A DNA stretch of 45,220 nt, from the NCBI GenBank assembly GCA_027317845.1, contig DAHVQK010000027.1, positions 1 through 45,220 of the forward strand, read 5' to 3'. Below the pieces are notes generated by a model, which ran no database searches, was not told the origin of the DNA, and worked only from the letters and a program-made list of their open reading frames with translations. The DNA is from Gammaproteobacteria bacterium (GTDB lineage: Bacteria > Pseudomonadota > Gammaproteobacteria > Steroidobacterales > Steroidobacteraceae). Shown in pieces: positions 8,894-17,102 of this stretch. The stretch's first letter is position 1, and each line of letters starts with the position of its first letter. The position numbers and the translations under genes are program-made.

Positions 8894-9619
8894 ATGCCGG
8901 ATTCCGCTTCCTCTGGCACCGCGCTCGTTCTCTTCTGCCGCCGTCCCTCGGCCGGCTCGGGCAAGCAGCGGCTGGCCCGCCACCTCGGTGAGACGCACGC
9001 GCTCGCCGTCGCCTGTGCTCTGCTCGAGTGTGCGTTGGAGGACCTTGCCGCCTGGCCTGGCCCGCTGATCATATCGCCCGCGCGGCCAGAGGATGTCCCA
9101 TGGGCCGAGGGCCTCCTGCCCCGCGCCCAGTGGGTCATCCCCCAGCCCGAGGGCAATCTGGGGCACCGGATCGACGCTGTCGATGCGGACCTGCGCCGCC
9201 GAGGTTGCGAGCGCGTCTTGTTCATCGGGAGCGACGCGCCCTCTCTGCGGACCGAGGATCTGGAGGAGGCGGCCGCCACGCTCGATCACACCGACATCGC
9301 TCTGATTCCCGCGGCGGATGGCGGCGTGACGCTCATGGGGTCGCGGGTGGCCTGGCCGCCGCTCGCGGACCTGCCCTGGAGCGAGTGCGGACTCGGCGCT
9401 GCGCTCGAGCGGCGCTGTCGCGCCGCCGGCATGACCGTCGAGCGGCTCAAGCCATCTTATGACATCGACGAAGTCTCGGACTTCAGATTGGCGCTCGAGG
9501 CGCTGGCGCGGGATGCGCGCCCGGCGAGAGAACGCCTGAACGCGCTGCTCACGACCCTCGCGGGGCTGGCCGCGGGTCCGGCAAGGGCAACCGCCGGCAT
9601 CGACGAGGGGAGCCCGTGA
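8894..9619 (+). CDS. CofC-like nucleotidyl/glycosyltransferase (TIGR04282/DUF2064 family)
   Basis: 241 residues with the layout of the TIGR04282 family. The N-terminal LVLFCRRPSAGSGKQRLAR is a GT-A type nucleotide-binding start. It is followed by LFIGSDAPSLRTEDLEEA (the metal-binding Asp region), ALIPAADGGVTLMG, and PSYDIDEVSDF near the end. Family members are cytoplasmic and resemble 2-phospholactate guanylyltransferase CofC; no reaction is established. They often occur beside a second glycosyltransferase of the TIGR04283 family, as here. No ribosome-binding site is seen at ATG 8894, but a GGAGGT lies 42 nt upstream in another frame. The stop overlaps the next start (GTGA), so translation is coupled. 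First gene of a four-gene cassette. Confidence 0.82.
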   Translation: MPDSASSGTALVLFCRRPSAGSGKQRLARHLGETHALAVACALLECALEDLAAWPGPLIISPARPEDVPWAEGLLPRAQWVIPQPEGNLGHRIDAVDADLRRRGCERVLFIGSDAPSLRTEDLEEAAATLDHTDIALIPAADGGVTLMGSRVAWPPLADLPWSECGLGAALERRCRAAGMTVERLKPSYDIDEVSDFRLALEALARDARPARERLNALLTTLAGLAAGPARATAGIDEGSP

Positions 9620-11082
9620 GCGTCACGCGGACGGAGGATGAGCATGCGCAGACGGCCCAGGGCCTCGAGGCCGAGTACCCGCGGCTGGTGTTCCCGCCCG
9701 CTCACCTCAATCCGCGACCCCGGGGTGTCTATAACCTGGTGGTGATCGGAGCCGGCCCCGCGGGCCTCGTGACCTCGATCGCCGCCGCCTCGCTCGGTGC
9801 CCGGGTGGCGCTCATCGAGCGCCATGCCATGGGGGGCGATTGTCTCAACGTGGGCTGTATCCCCTCCAAGACCCTGCTGGCCGCCGCCGCCGCCGGAGTG
9901 TCCTTCGAGGCGGCCATGGCGCGAGTGCGCGAGGTACGGGCCCGGATCGCCCATCACGACTCCGTCGAGCGCTACACCCGGGCCGGGGTCGAGGTCTTCC
10001 TCGGCGAGGCACGCTTCGAGAATCCCCACACCGTGCGGGTCGGCGATGCCCGCCTGAGCACGCGCAAAGCCGTCATCGCCACCGGCGCCCGCCCGCGGAT
10101 ACCCGCAATCCCGGGGCTCGCGGAACTTGGCGTGTTGACCAATGAAACGGTGTTTGAGCTGCGCGCACGGCCGAGGAGACTGGCGATCCTCGGCGCCGGC
10201 GCCATCGGGTGCGAGCTGGCGCAGGCATTCGCCCGTCTCGGCGCCCGCGTCGAGCTCATCGAGACGGCCCCTCGAGTGTTGCCCGCGGAGGAAGCGGAGG
10301 CCGCGGGACTCATCGCGGGTGCTCTGCGACGCGATGGCGTGACGGTGCATCTGGACGGTCGCGCCGTGGCCGCATCGGCGTCCCCGGACGGCAAGATCCT
10401 GGCGCTGGAAGACGGCCGCCGGGTGGTGGCCGATGAGGTGTTGATCGCTGCCGGACGGCGGCGCACCGTCGAGGGCCTGGACCTCGAGCGGGCCGAGGTC
10501 AAAGTCGATGCCCGGGGTGCGATCGAGGTCGATGCGCGTCTGCGCACCTCTCATCCGGACATCTATGCGGCCGGCGATGTCTGCTCGACGCATCAGTTCA
10601 CGCATGCGGCGGATGCACAGGCGCGCATCGTCATCCGCAACGCCCTGTTTCGCGGCCGCGCGCGCGCGGACCGGCTCATCGTGCCACGCTGCGTCTACAC
10701 CAAGCCGGAGCTGGCGCAGGTTGGCGCGACGGCGCGCGAGCTCGAGCAGGCGGGAAGACGATTCGAGCGGTATCGTCTGCAGTGGGGGGAGTTGGATCGA
10801 GGCGTGACGGATGCGGACGAGGAGGGCTTTGCCGAGGTGCGGGCAGATGCCGGTGGACACATCCTGGGGGCGACCCTGGTCGGCCGGGACGCCGGCGAGC
10901 AGATCGCCCCGCTCGCGCTCCTCATGATGCAAAGCAGGGGGCTCGGCAGCATTGGCTCGCTGGTGTTGCCGTATCCGACCCGCGCGGAGTACCTGCGCCG
11001 GCTCGCCGATCAGCACGCCCGTCGGCGTCTGACCCCGTGGGTGGCGAGCGCGCTGCGGGCATGGCTGCGCCATGCGCGCTGA
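9616..11082 (+). CDS. FAD-dependent pyridine nucleotide-disulfide oxidoreductase (mercuric reductase / lipoamide dehydrogenase-like)
   Basis: 488 residues of class I flavoprotein disulfide reductase. FAD-binding VIGAGPAG is at 43-50 and the redox pair is Cys76/Cys81 in GGDCLNVGCIPSK. NAD(P)-binding ILGAGAIGCE lies near 190 and the second FAD motif IYAAGDV near 315. A dimerisation domain ends in LPYPTRAEYLRR, where lipoamide dehydrogenases carry the His-Glu dyad (HPT...E). The catalytic His is replaced here, as in the mercuric reductase-like branch. It lacks the C-terminal Cys pair and the N-terminal HMA domain of true MerA, so mercury reduction is not supported. A roughly 35-residue N-terminal extension precedes the fold. 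GTG 9616 overlaps the preceding stop. Confidence 0.88.
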   Translation: MSVTRTEDEHAQTAQGLEAEYPRLVFPPAHLNPRPRGVYNLVVIGAGPAGLVTSIAAASLGARVALIERHAMGGDCLNVGCIPSKTLLAAAAAGVSFEAAMARVREVRARIAHHDSVERYTRAGVEVFLGEARFENPHTVRVGDARLSTRKAVIATGARPRIPAIPGLAELGVLTNETVFELRARPRRLAILGAGAIGCELAQAFARLGARVELIETAPRVLPAEEAEAAGLIAGALRRDGVTVHLDGRAVAASASPDGKILALEDGRRVVADEVLIAAGRRRTVEGLDLERAEVKVDARGAIEVDARLRTSHPDIYAAGDVCSTHQFTHAADAQARIVIRNALFRGRARADRLIVPRCVYTKPELAQVGATARELEQAGRRFERYRLQWGELDRGVTDADEEGFAEVRADAGGHILGATLVGRDAGEQIAPLALLMMQSRGLGSIGSLVLPYPTRAEYLRRLADQHARRRLTPWVASALRAWLRHAR

Positions 11083-11092
11083 AGCGCCCGTG

Positions 11093-11791
11093 ATGCCCCG
11101 GTTGACCGTTATCGTGCCGGTGCTGCGCGATGACGCCGCGCTTGACGGACTGTTGGCGGCGCTGCGCCGGCTGGACTGCCCGCCCGAGCGGCTGATCGTT
11201 GCCGACGGCGCGAGGAGCGGGCAGACCGCGGCGCTCTGCCGCCGGCATTCGGCTCGCTGGCTCCCCTGCGCCTGCGGCCGGGGTCCGCAGCTGAGCGCCG
11301 GCGTGTCGGGTTCGCGGCGGCCGGGCGCCGCGGCCGAAGTGCTCTGGTTCCTGCATGCCGACAGCCGGCCCGATCCGCGCGCGGCGCGTGCGATCCGTCT
11401 CGCGATCGTCCGGGGCGCGGTGGGGGGCTACTTCCGCTTCCGTTTCGACGGCCCGCGCAGCGGAATGAAATTTTTCCTGGAGCGCAGCATCGCGCTGCGC
11501 TGCCGTGTTGGCACGGTGTACGGCGACCAGGGGATCTTCGTGACCCGCTCGGTGTATGAGGCGGGTCCGGGCTTCGCCGCGCAGCCGCTGTTCGAGGAAG
11601 TGCCGCTGATCCGCTCTCTGAAGCGAACCGGCGGGTTCGTCGCGCTCGATGTGCCCATTACCGTCGACCCACGCCGCTGGGAGCGCGACGGATACCTGCG
11701 ACGCACGCTGCACAACCGGGTGCTCGCGTTGGGACACCTTCTGGGCGTGCCGCCGCTCCGGCTGGCTCAATGGTATCGAGCCACCCGATGA
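11093..11791 (+). CDS. Family 2 glycosyltransferase, TIGR04283 (mftF-like, 'arsenosugar biosynthesis' naming)
   Basis: About 232 residues from ATG 11093. The start is MPRLTVIVPVLRDD, the GT2 nucleotide-binding strand. VADGARSGQTA and LHADSRPDP (the DxD-like metal site) follow, then YGDQGIFV, the family's usual acceptor-loop motif, and FEEVPLIRSLKR. Databases name this family for genomic association with arsenosugar genes; no enzymatic proof is known to me. A further ATG at 11072 would add 7 residues and overlap the oxidoreductase by 11 nt; 11093 fits the family start better. There is no membrane segment apart from a possible C-terminal amphipathic helix. Its stop overlaps the radical SAM start (ATGA). 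Confidence 0.82.
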   Translation: MPRLTVIVPVLRDDAALDGLLAALRRLDCPPERLIVADGARSGQTAALCRRHSARWLPCACGRGPQLSAGVSGSRRPGAAAEVLWFLHADSRPDPRAARAIRLAIVRGAVGGYFRFRFDGPRSGMKFFLERSIALRCRVGTVYGDQGIFVTRSVYEAGPGFAAQPLFEEVPLIRSLKRTGGFVALDVPITVDPRRWERDGYLRRTLHNRVLALGHLLGVPPLRLAQWYRATR

Positions 11792-12723
11792 ACCACACCG
11801 CGACACAGACCCTGCCGCGCGACGACTGGCAGTTCACCCCACTCGGCGAGCCGCGTGGCTACATCCAGCCGCATGCACTCTCGGAGGTATGGTTTCACAC
11901 GGGCTCCGCCTGCAACCTCGCCTGCCCATTCTGTCTCGAGGGCTCAAAGCCCGGCGACCGGCGCATCGGGCGGGTGACGCTCGAGGACGTGCGGCCTTTC
12001 CTCGAGGAAGCCGCCGCGCTCGGGGTGAGGCAGCTGTCCTTCACCGGCGGAGAGCCGCTCATCGTCAAGGACCTGGTGCCGATCCTGGATCATGCGTTAT
12101 GCATCGCACCCGTGCTGGTATTGACCAACGGCGTGGATGCCCTGCCGCGGCGGTTGCCGAAGCTGCGCCCCCTGCGGGCCAGGGCGTATCCGCTCCGCTT
12201 TCGCGTGAGCCTCGATTATCCGGAGGCCGCGCGCCACGATGCGGGCCGAGGCTCGGGCAACTTCGAGAAGGCCTGCCGGACGCTGCAGTTGCTGCACGCG
12301 GAGGGGTATCCCGTATCGGTCGCGCGTCAGATGGAGGCAGGGGAGGACCGGGCGGGGGTCGAGGACCGATACCGGCGGTTGCTCGGCGATCTGGGGCTGC
12401 CGGCCGATCTGCACCTCGTGGCCTTCCCGGACTTCGGCACACCGGGGTCACACCCCGCGGTACCTCACCTCACGCGCTCATGCATGACGACCTACCAGAG
12501 CGAGGACTCGCGACGTGAGTTCATGTGCGCCTACAGCAAGATGGTCGCGAAGGTGGACGGGCGCATGCGGGTGTACGCCTGCACGCTGGTCGATGACGAT
12601 CCGGCCTACGACCAGGGTGGTACGCTCGCCGAGAGCCTCGGCAAGCGCGTGATGCTGCGGCATCACCGTTGTTTCGCGTGTTTCAAGTTTGGCGCCTCGT
12701 GCAGCGAGGCGACCGGACATTAG
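11788..12723 (+). CDS. Radical SAM protein with C-terminal cysteine cluster
   Basis: 311 residues. The radical SAM motif is Cys42-x3-Cys46-x2-Cys49 (ACNLACPFC), binding the 4Fe-4S cluster that cleaves SAM. LSFTGGEPLIV follows as the SAM-binding GGE motif, as does the strand VLTNGVD. The last 80 residues carry Cys in SCMTT, FMCAY, YACTL and CFACFKFGASC, which look able to hold an auxiliary Fe-S cluster (twitch/SPASM-like). It is not ArsS as I know that family: different N-terminus, no matching C-terminal domain. ATG 11788 overlaps the previous stop (ATGA); ATG 11770 is an upstream alternative. Substrate unknown. It ends in a 4-nt overlap (TTAG) with the convergent phosphorylase gene. Confidence 0.85.
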   Translation: MNHTATQTLPRDDWQFTPLGEPRGYIQPHALSEVWFHTGSACNLACPFCLEGSKPGDRRIGRVTLEDVRPFLEEAAALGVRQLSFTGGEPLIVKDLVPILDHALCIAPVLVLTNGVDALPRRLPKLRPLRARAYPLRFRVSLDYPEAARHDAGRGSGNFEKACRTLQLLHAEGYPVSVARQMEAGEDRAGVEDRYRRLLGDLGLPADLHLVAFPDFGTPGSHPAVPHLTRSCMTTYQSEDSRREFMCAYSKMVAKVDGRMRVYACTLVDDDPAYDQGGTLAESLGKRVMLRHHRCFACFKFGASCSEATGH

Positions 12724-13565
12724 GCGGTCAGGAAATCGATGATCGCCTTCTGCGCGGCCGTCATCTGCTCGCGCGGCGTGATCACCGCCAGGCTGAGCGA
12801 GCTGCGGCAGGGGCGCGACTCGTCCTCGACGTGATCCGTCACGGCGCGCGCGATGAGCTGCTGCACGCGCGCCAGGCTGTCGCGGAACTGGCTCATCACC
12901 TGATCGACCGAGACGTGTTGGGTGGGGTCGTCGAGCCAGCAGTCGTAATCGGTCGCGACCGCGATCGTGCAGTAGCCGAGTTGGGCCTCGAGCGCGAGAA
13001 AAGCCTCCGGCACGTTGGTCATGCCGACTAGATCGGCGCCCGCGCCACGCAGCCAGTAGCTCTCCGCGCGGGTGCCCAGGCGCGGGCCCTCGACGCAGGC
13101 GTAGGTCTTGTCCAGGTGCAGCGGCTGCCCGAGCGACCGGGCCGTGCGCGCCAGGAGCCGTGCGGTGGCGGCGCAGGTCGGATGAGCCGTCGATACGTGG
13201 GCGACCAGTCCCTGGCCGAAGAAGCTGGCGGCGCGCAGGCCCTTCGTGAAGTCGAGGTACTGCGAGGGCAGCGCCAGGTCGCCGGGGCGGATCTCCTCGC
13301 GCAGGCTCCCGACCGCCGAGACCCCGATGATGGTGCGCGCGCCGACGCCCTTCAGCGCCCAGATGTTCGCCCGGAAGTTGATCTCGCTCGGCAGCAGATC
13401 GTGCTGCAGTCCGTGCCGGGCGAGGAAGGCGATCGGACGTCCGCCGAGCCGGCCCAGCATAAGGGGCGCGGAGGGCCGGCCGAAAGGTGTGTCCACCTCG
13501 CGGGTTTCCGTGACTTCGAGGCCGTCCATGCGATACAGGCCGGTGCCGCCGATGATGCCGATCAT
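12720..13565 (-). CDS. 5'-methylthioadenosine phosphorylase-like purine nucleoside phosphorylase
   Basis: 281 residues. MIGIIGGTGLY opens the phosphate site. LARHGLQHDLLPSEINFRAN and SAVGSLREEI follow, as does YACVEGPRLGTRAE. The base-contacting segment contains MTNVPEAFLA and VATDYDCW. The Asp residues in DYDCW are those that recognise the 6-amino group of adenine in MTA phosphorylases; the inosine-specific MTIP enzyme of Pseudomonas lacks them. It would split methylthioadenosine with phosphate into adenine and methylthioribose 1-phosphate in cytoplasmic methionine salvage. ATG 13565 is followed at once by the family N-terminus. It faces the radical SAM gene and shares 4 nt with it, with no terminator between them. 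A link to the cassette is possible but unproven. Confidence 0.85.
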   Translation of the reverse strand: MIGIIGGTGLYRMDGLEVTETREVDTPFGRPSAPLMLGRLGGRPIAFLARHGLQHDLLPSEINFRANIWALKGVGARTIIGVSAVGSLREEIRPGDLALPSQYLDFTKGLRAASFFGQGLVAHVSTAHPTCAATARLLARTARSLGQPLHLDKTYACVEGPRLGTRAESYWLRGAGADLVGMTNVPEAFLALEAQLGYCTIAVATDYDCWLDDPTQHVSVDQVMSQFRDSLARVQQLIARAVTDHVEDESRPCRSSLSLAVITPREQMTAAQKAIIDFLTA

Positions 13566-13660
13566 GAGGTGGATCTCTGTTGCGTGAGTCGCCGTAAGGC
13601 TGCAAGATGCCCTAAACGACGCCGGGCAACAAGCTCGGCTCTCAGCATGGGGACCCATGA

Positions 13661-14458
13661 ATGAACACTTCCCCCTTTCCTCCGCTGCAGCCGCCGCGGT
13701 GGCCGGCTCACGTGACCAAGGCCGGCCTTTGGATCCTGGCCGTGGGCGTTCTCATCGCGCTCCTCTCCGGGCAGCTCAATCGCTTCTCCCTGGCCGGAGT
13801 CGGCACGGCGCTCATGACGCTGGTGGTGGGACTCGGCGTGACTGTGGTCGGCACCGCCCTCGCCAGCGTCGGTGTGATGGTCGCCGCGGTCAAACGTTCG
13901 CCCATCCCCGGTACCGCGACCGTAGTCGGCATCGTGGTCGGGTTGGGCGTTACGGCCTATGTGCTTTCGTGGGTCATGAAAGCGCGCTCCGTGCCACCCA
14001 TTCACGACATCACAACGGACCTGACCAACCCGCCGGCGTTCGTTGCCGCCATTCCGCTGCGCGAGCGCTCTCACGCCGTCAATTCCCCTGAATATGTACG
14101 GCAGGTGCGCGGGCCCGGGGGTAAGATCCTCGACGTTCCCCAACTGCAGCGCGAGTACTACCCGTACATCAAGCCGCTGCAGCTGGCGCTGCCGCCGGAT
14201 CAGGCCCTCGCCCGGGCGCGCAAGGTGGCCGGCGAGATGGGCTGGCGGATCGATGCCTACGTGCCGGCGCAGGGCCGGCTCGAGGCCACCGCGCATACGT
14301 TGTTCTTCGATTTCAAGGACGACATCGTCGTCAGGGCCACCCCGAGCGGCACCGGCTCGCGCGTCGATGTGCGGTCGGAGTCGCGGGTCGGGGTGAGTGA
14401 TGTGGGCACGAACGCCGCCCGTATCCGGCGCTTTCTCGAACTCATGGAGAAGCCTTGA
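13661..14458 (+). CDS. DUF1499 domain-containing membrane protein
   Basis: 265 residues. Three hydrophobic segments (about 20-40, 45-78 and 85-107) form an N-terminal membrane part. The rest matches the DUF1499 pattern: IHDITTDLTNPPAFVA, YPYIKPLQL, ARKVAGEMGWRI, LEATAHTLFFDFKDD and SRVGVSDVGTNAARIRRFL. Function of DUF1499 is unknown; the soluble part probably faces the periplasm. ATG 13661 was chosen; an out-of-frame ATG lies 4 nt upstream. It starts 95 bp from the divergent phosphorylase gene and is followed 22 nt later by gshA, so cotranscription with gshA is likely. Confidence 0.85.
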   Translation: MNTSPFPPLQPPRWPAHVTKAGLWILAVGVLIALLSGQLNRFSLAGVGTALMTLVVGLGVTVVGTALASVGVMVAAVKRSPIPGTATVVGIVVGLGVTAYVLSWVMKARSVPPIHDITTDLTNPPAFVAAIPLRERSHAVNSPEYVRQVRGPGGKILDVPQLQREYYPYIKPLQLALPPDQALARARKVAGEMGWRIDAYVPAQGRLEATAHTLFFDFKDDIVVRATPSGTGSRVDVRSESRVGVSDVGTNAARIRRFLELMEKP

Positions 14459-14480
14459 TTCACCGGGGCCGGCACAGCCA

Positions 14481-16064
14481 ATGAGCGGTACCGCGATCGA
14501 CATCGCCTTCGAGCGGCGCCTCGCCTCGCTCATCAACAGCGGCCAGCCCGAGATCCTCCAGGGCGGTCGCCGGGGCGTCGAGAAGGAGTCGTTGCGCGTG
14601 ACGCCGCAGGGCCGTCTCGCCATGACTCCTCATCCACGCGCGCTCGGCTCGGCGCTCACCGGCGAACACATCACCACCGATTATTCCGAGGCGCTCATCG
14701 AGCTGGTCACGCCGACCTTCACCACCACGTGGGAGCTGCTGCAGTACCTGCTCGACCTGCACGAATTCGTCTACCGCCACCTCGGCGATGAGCTGCTGTG
14801 GGCGACCAGCATGCCGTGCAGGATAGGCGGCGACGAGGAGATCCCGCTCGCGCAGTACGGGCCCTCGCACATCGGACGGATGAAGACCGTGTACCGCAAC
14901 GGTCTCGGTCTGCGTTACGGCCGCATGATGCAGGCCATCTCCGGGGTCCACTTCAACTACTCGTTCCCACTCGCCTTCTGGCCGGCCTACGCCGACATCG
15001 TGAAATCGCGCGAACACGGCACGGAATTCGTCTCGGAGCGCTACTTCGATCTGTTGCGCAATTACCGCCGCCATGGCTGGCTGGTGCTGTACCTGTTCGG
15101 CGTCTCACCGGTGGTGTGCCAGTCGTTCCTGCGCGGCCGCGAGCACCACCTGCGGGAATTCGCACCCGGAACCGCCTACGAGCCCTATGCCACCAGTCTC
15201 AGGATGAGCGACATCGGCTACCGCAATCGCAATCAGGCGGACCTGACCGTCTCGGTCAACAGCCTGGAGGAGTACGTCCGCGACCTCGGCAGGGCCATCT
15301 CCACGGCGCATCCGCCCTATGCGGCGCTCGGCGTGGAGGAGAACGGCGAGTACCGGCAGCTCAACGCCAACATCCTGCAGATCGAGAACGAATACTACAG
15401 CTTCATCCGCCCGAAGCGCGTGGCCCGCTCCGGCGAGCGGCCCACCCAGGCACTCAGGCGCGCCGGAGTGGAGTACGTCGAGGTGCGGGCGCTCGATGTC
15501 AGCGCCTTCGATCCCGTGGGGGTCAACCAGAACAAGCTGCGCTTTCTCGAGGCGTTCGTCGCACTGTGTCTGCTGAAGGACAGTGCGCCGATCGCCGCCG
15601 CCGAGCAGCGCGCCCTCGACCAGAACCACGTCACGGTGGCCAGCCGCGGTCGCGAGCCGGGGCTGACGCTCTGGCGGGACGGCCACCTCGTTCCCATGCA
15701 CGATTGGGCCCGCGAGCTGCTCGATTCCATGCGCGGCATCTGCGAGATCCTCGATCGTGGCGACCCGGCCCGGCCTTACACCCTGGCGCTCGCGATCCAG
15801 GCCGCCAAGATCGAGGACGTCGCCAAGACCCCCTCGGCGCGCATGATGGCCGAGCTCGGCGCGACCGGAGAGTCGTTCTTCGACCTGGCGCTGCGGATGT
15901 CCTCGCTCCACAAGGGGTACTTCCTCGACCTGTATCCGCCCGATGGGGCGCGCCTGCGGGAATTCGCCCGGGAGGCCGAGGAGTCCCTGGTGCAGCAAAA
16001 GGCCATCGAGGCGGCCGATCGCGGCACCTTCGCCGAGTACCTGGCGCGGTATTTCGCCGGCTGA
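14481..16064 (+). CDS. gshA: Glutamate-cysteine ligase
   Basis: 527 residues, close to the 518 of E. coli GshA. The family motifs are present: GRRGVEKESLRV near the N-terminus (ATP and glutamate site), TTDYSEALIELVTP, and SGVHFNYSFP. Further on are RNRNQADLTVSVNSLEEY, QLNANILQIENEYY and VEVRALDVSAFDPVG. It catalyses the first step of glutathione synthesis, the ATP-dependent joining of glutamate and cysteine, in the cytoplasm. The ATG at 14481 begins MSGTAIDIAFERRLASLI, the expected helix; longer in-frame starts overlap the DUF1499 gene. No gshB is in the window. A GST relic at 6510 would have used its product. Confidence 0.95.
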   Translation: MSGTAIDIAFERRLASLINSGQPEILQGGRRGVEKESLRVTPQGRLAMTPHPRALGSALTGEHITTDYSEALIELVTPTFTTTWELLQYLLDLHEFVYRHLGDELLWATSMPCRIGGDEEIPLAQYGPSHIGRMKTVYRNGLGLRYGRMMQAISGVHFNYSFPLAFWPAYADIVKSREHGTEFVSERYFDLLRNYRRHGWLVLYLFGVSPVVCQSFLRGREHHLREFAPGTAYEPYATSLRMSDIGYRNRNQADLTVSVNSLEEYVRDLGRAISTAHPPYAALGVEENGEYRQLNANILQIENEYYSFIRPKRVARSGERPTQALRRAGVEYVEVRALDVSAFDPVGVNQNKLRFLEAFVALCLLKDSAPIAAAEQRALDQNHVTVASRGREPGLTLWRDGHLVPMHDWARELLDSMRGICEILDRGDPARPYTLALAIQAAKIEDVAKTPSARMMAELGATGESFFDLALRMSSLHKGYFLDLYPPDGARLREFAREAEESLVQQKAIEAADRGTFAEYLARYFAG

Positions 16065-16181
16065 GGGCCATCGGCGGGCGGGAGCCGGTCGGCGCCGCAA
16101 GGGCGCGCGAGACGCCGGCCGCGCGGTCAATCTATCGACCGGGCCATTGCGGCGCGGCTGCGCTTGACGGATTCTTCCCGG

Positions 16182-17102
16182 ATGAACGCGCTTTCCGTCC
16201 GGGGATTGACCAAGACCTACCGCAACGGCGTGCAGGCCCTGAAGGGCATCGACTTGAGCGTCGAGCAGGGGGACTTCTTCGCCCTGCTGGGGCCGAACGG
16301 GGCCGGCAAGACGACCCTCATCGGCATCGTCACCTCGCTGGTCCGCAAGAGCGGCGGGGAGGCCAGCATCTTCGGCTACGACATCGACCGGGAGCTCGAG
16401 GCGGCCAAGAGCTGCATCGGCGTGGTGCCGCAGGAGATCAACTTCAACCTGTTCGAGACCCCTGAGACCATCGTGGTCAACCAGGCGGGCTTCTACGGGA
16501 TCCCGCGCCCCGTGGCGCGCGAGCGCGCACAGAAGTATCTCAAGCAGCTGCAGCTGTGGGACAAGCGCAATCACGCCTCGCGTGGCCTCTCCGGCGGCAT
16601 GAAGCGCCGCCTGATGATCGCGCGCGCGCTGATGCACGAGCCGCGCCTGCTGATCCTGGATGAGCCGACGGCGGGCGTCGACATCGAGATCCGCCGCTCG
16701 ATGTGGGATTTCCTGCGCGAGATCAACCGCAACGGCACCACCATCATCCTGACGACGCACTATCTCGAGGAAGCCGAGACGCTCTGCCGCAACATCGCCA
16801 TCATCGACGGCGGGCGCATCATCGAGCGGGACCGGATGAGCAACCTGCTGCGCCGGCTGCACACCGAGACACTCGTGCTCACCCCGACGCGGCCACTGAT
16901 GGAGGCGCCGCGGCTCGAGGGCTATCCCGCCAGGCTCATCGATGAGCACACACTGGAGGTGGAGGTGTCCAAGGACCAGAACCTCAACGACCTGTTCGCG
17001 CGGCTCTCGGCGCTCGGCATCGAGGTGCTCAGCCTGCGCAACAAGGTGAACCGGCTGGAGGAGATCTTCATGCGACTCGTGGAGAGGGGGGCGGCGGCAT
17101 GA
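16182..17102 (+). CDS. yadG: ABC transporter ATP-binding protein, YadG family
   Basis: 306 residues, nearly collinear with E. coli YadG. Walker A is GPNGAGKTT, followed by Q-loop VVPQEINFN and signature LSGGMKRRL. Walker B is LLILDEPTAGVD, then the switch His in TTHYLEEAE. The C-terminal extension ends in NRLEEIFMRL, typical of the family. It energises the YadH permease encoded next; the substrate of YadGH is not established. ATG 16182 was chosen over the in-frame TTG 16164 because it gives the usual N-terminus. It overlaps yadH by 4 nt. The 117-nt gap after gshA carries no clear terminator. Confidence 0.92.
   Translation: MNALSVRGLTKTYRNGVQALKGIDLSVEQGDFFALLGPNGAGKTTLIGIVTSLVRKSGGEASIFGYDIDRELEAAKSCIGVVPQEINFNLFETPETIVVNQAGFYGIPRPVARERAQKYLKQLQLWDKRNHASRGLSGGMKRRLMIARALMHEPRLLILDEPTAGVDIEIRRSMWDFLREINRNGTTIILTTHYLEEAETLCRNIAIIDGGRIIERDRMSNLLRRLHTETLVLTPTRPLMEAPRLEGYPARLIDEHTLEVEVSKDQNLNDLFARLSALGIEVLSLRNKVNRLEEIFMRLVERGAAA

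Noticed and set aside
9616-11082. Mercury resistance (merA)
   Set aside because: The redox Cys pair is shared by the whole disulfide reductase family; the C-terminal Cys pair and HMA domain of MerA are absent and no other mer gene is nearby.
8894-12723. Mycofactocin or coenzyme F420 pathway
   Set aside because: The transferases resemble CofC and MftF only at family level; no MftA precursor peptide, MftB/C, CofD or CofE homologue is in the window.
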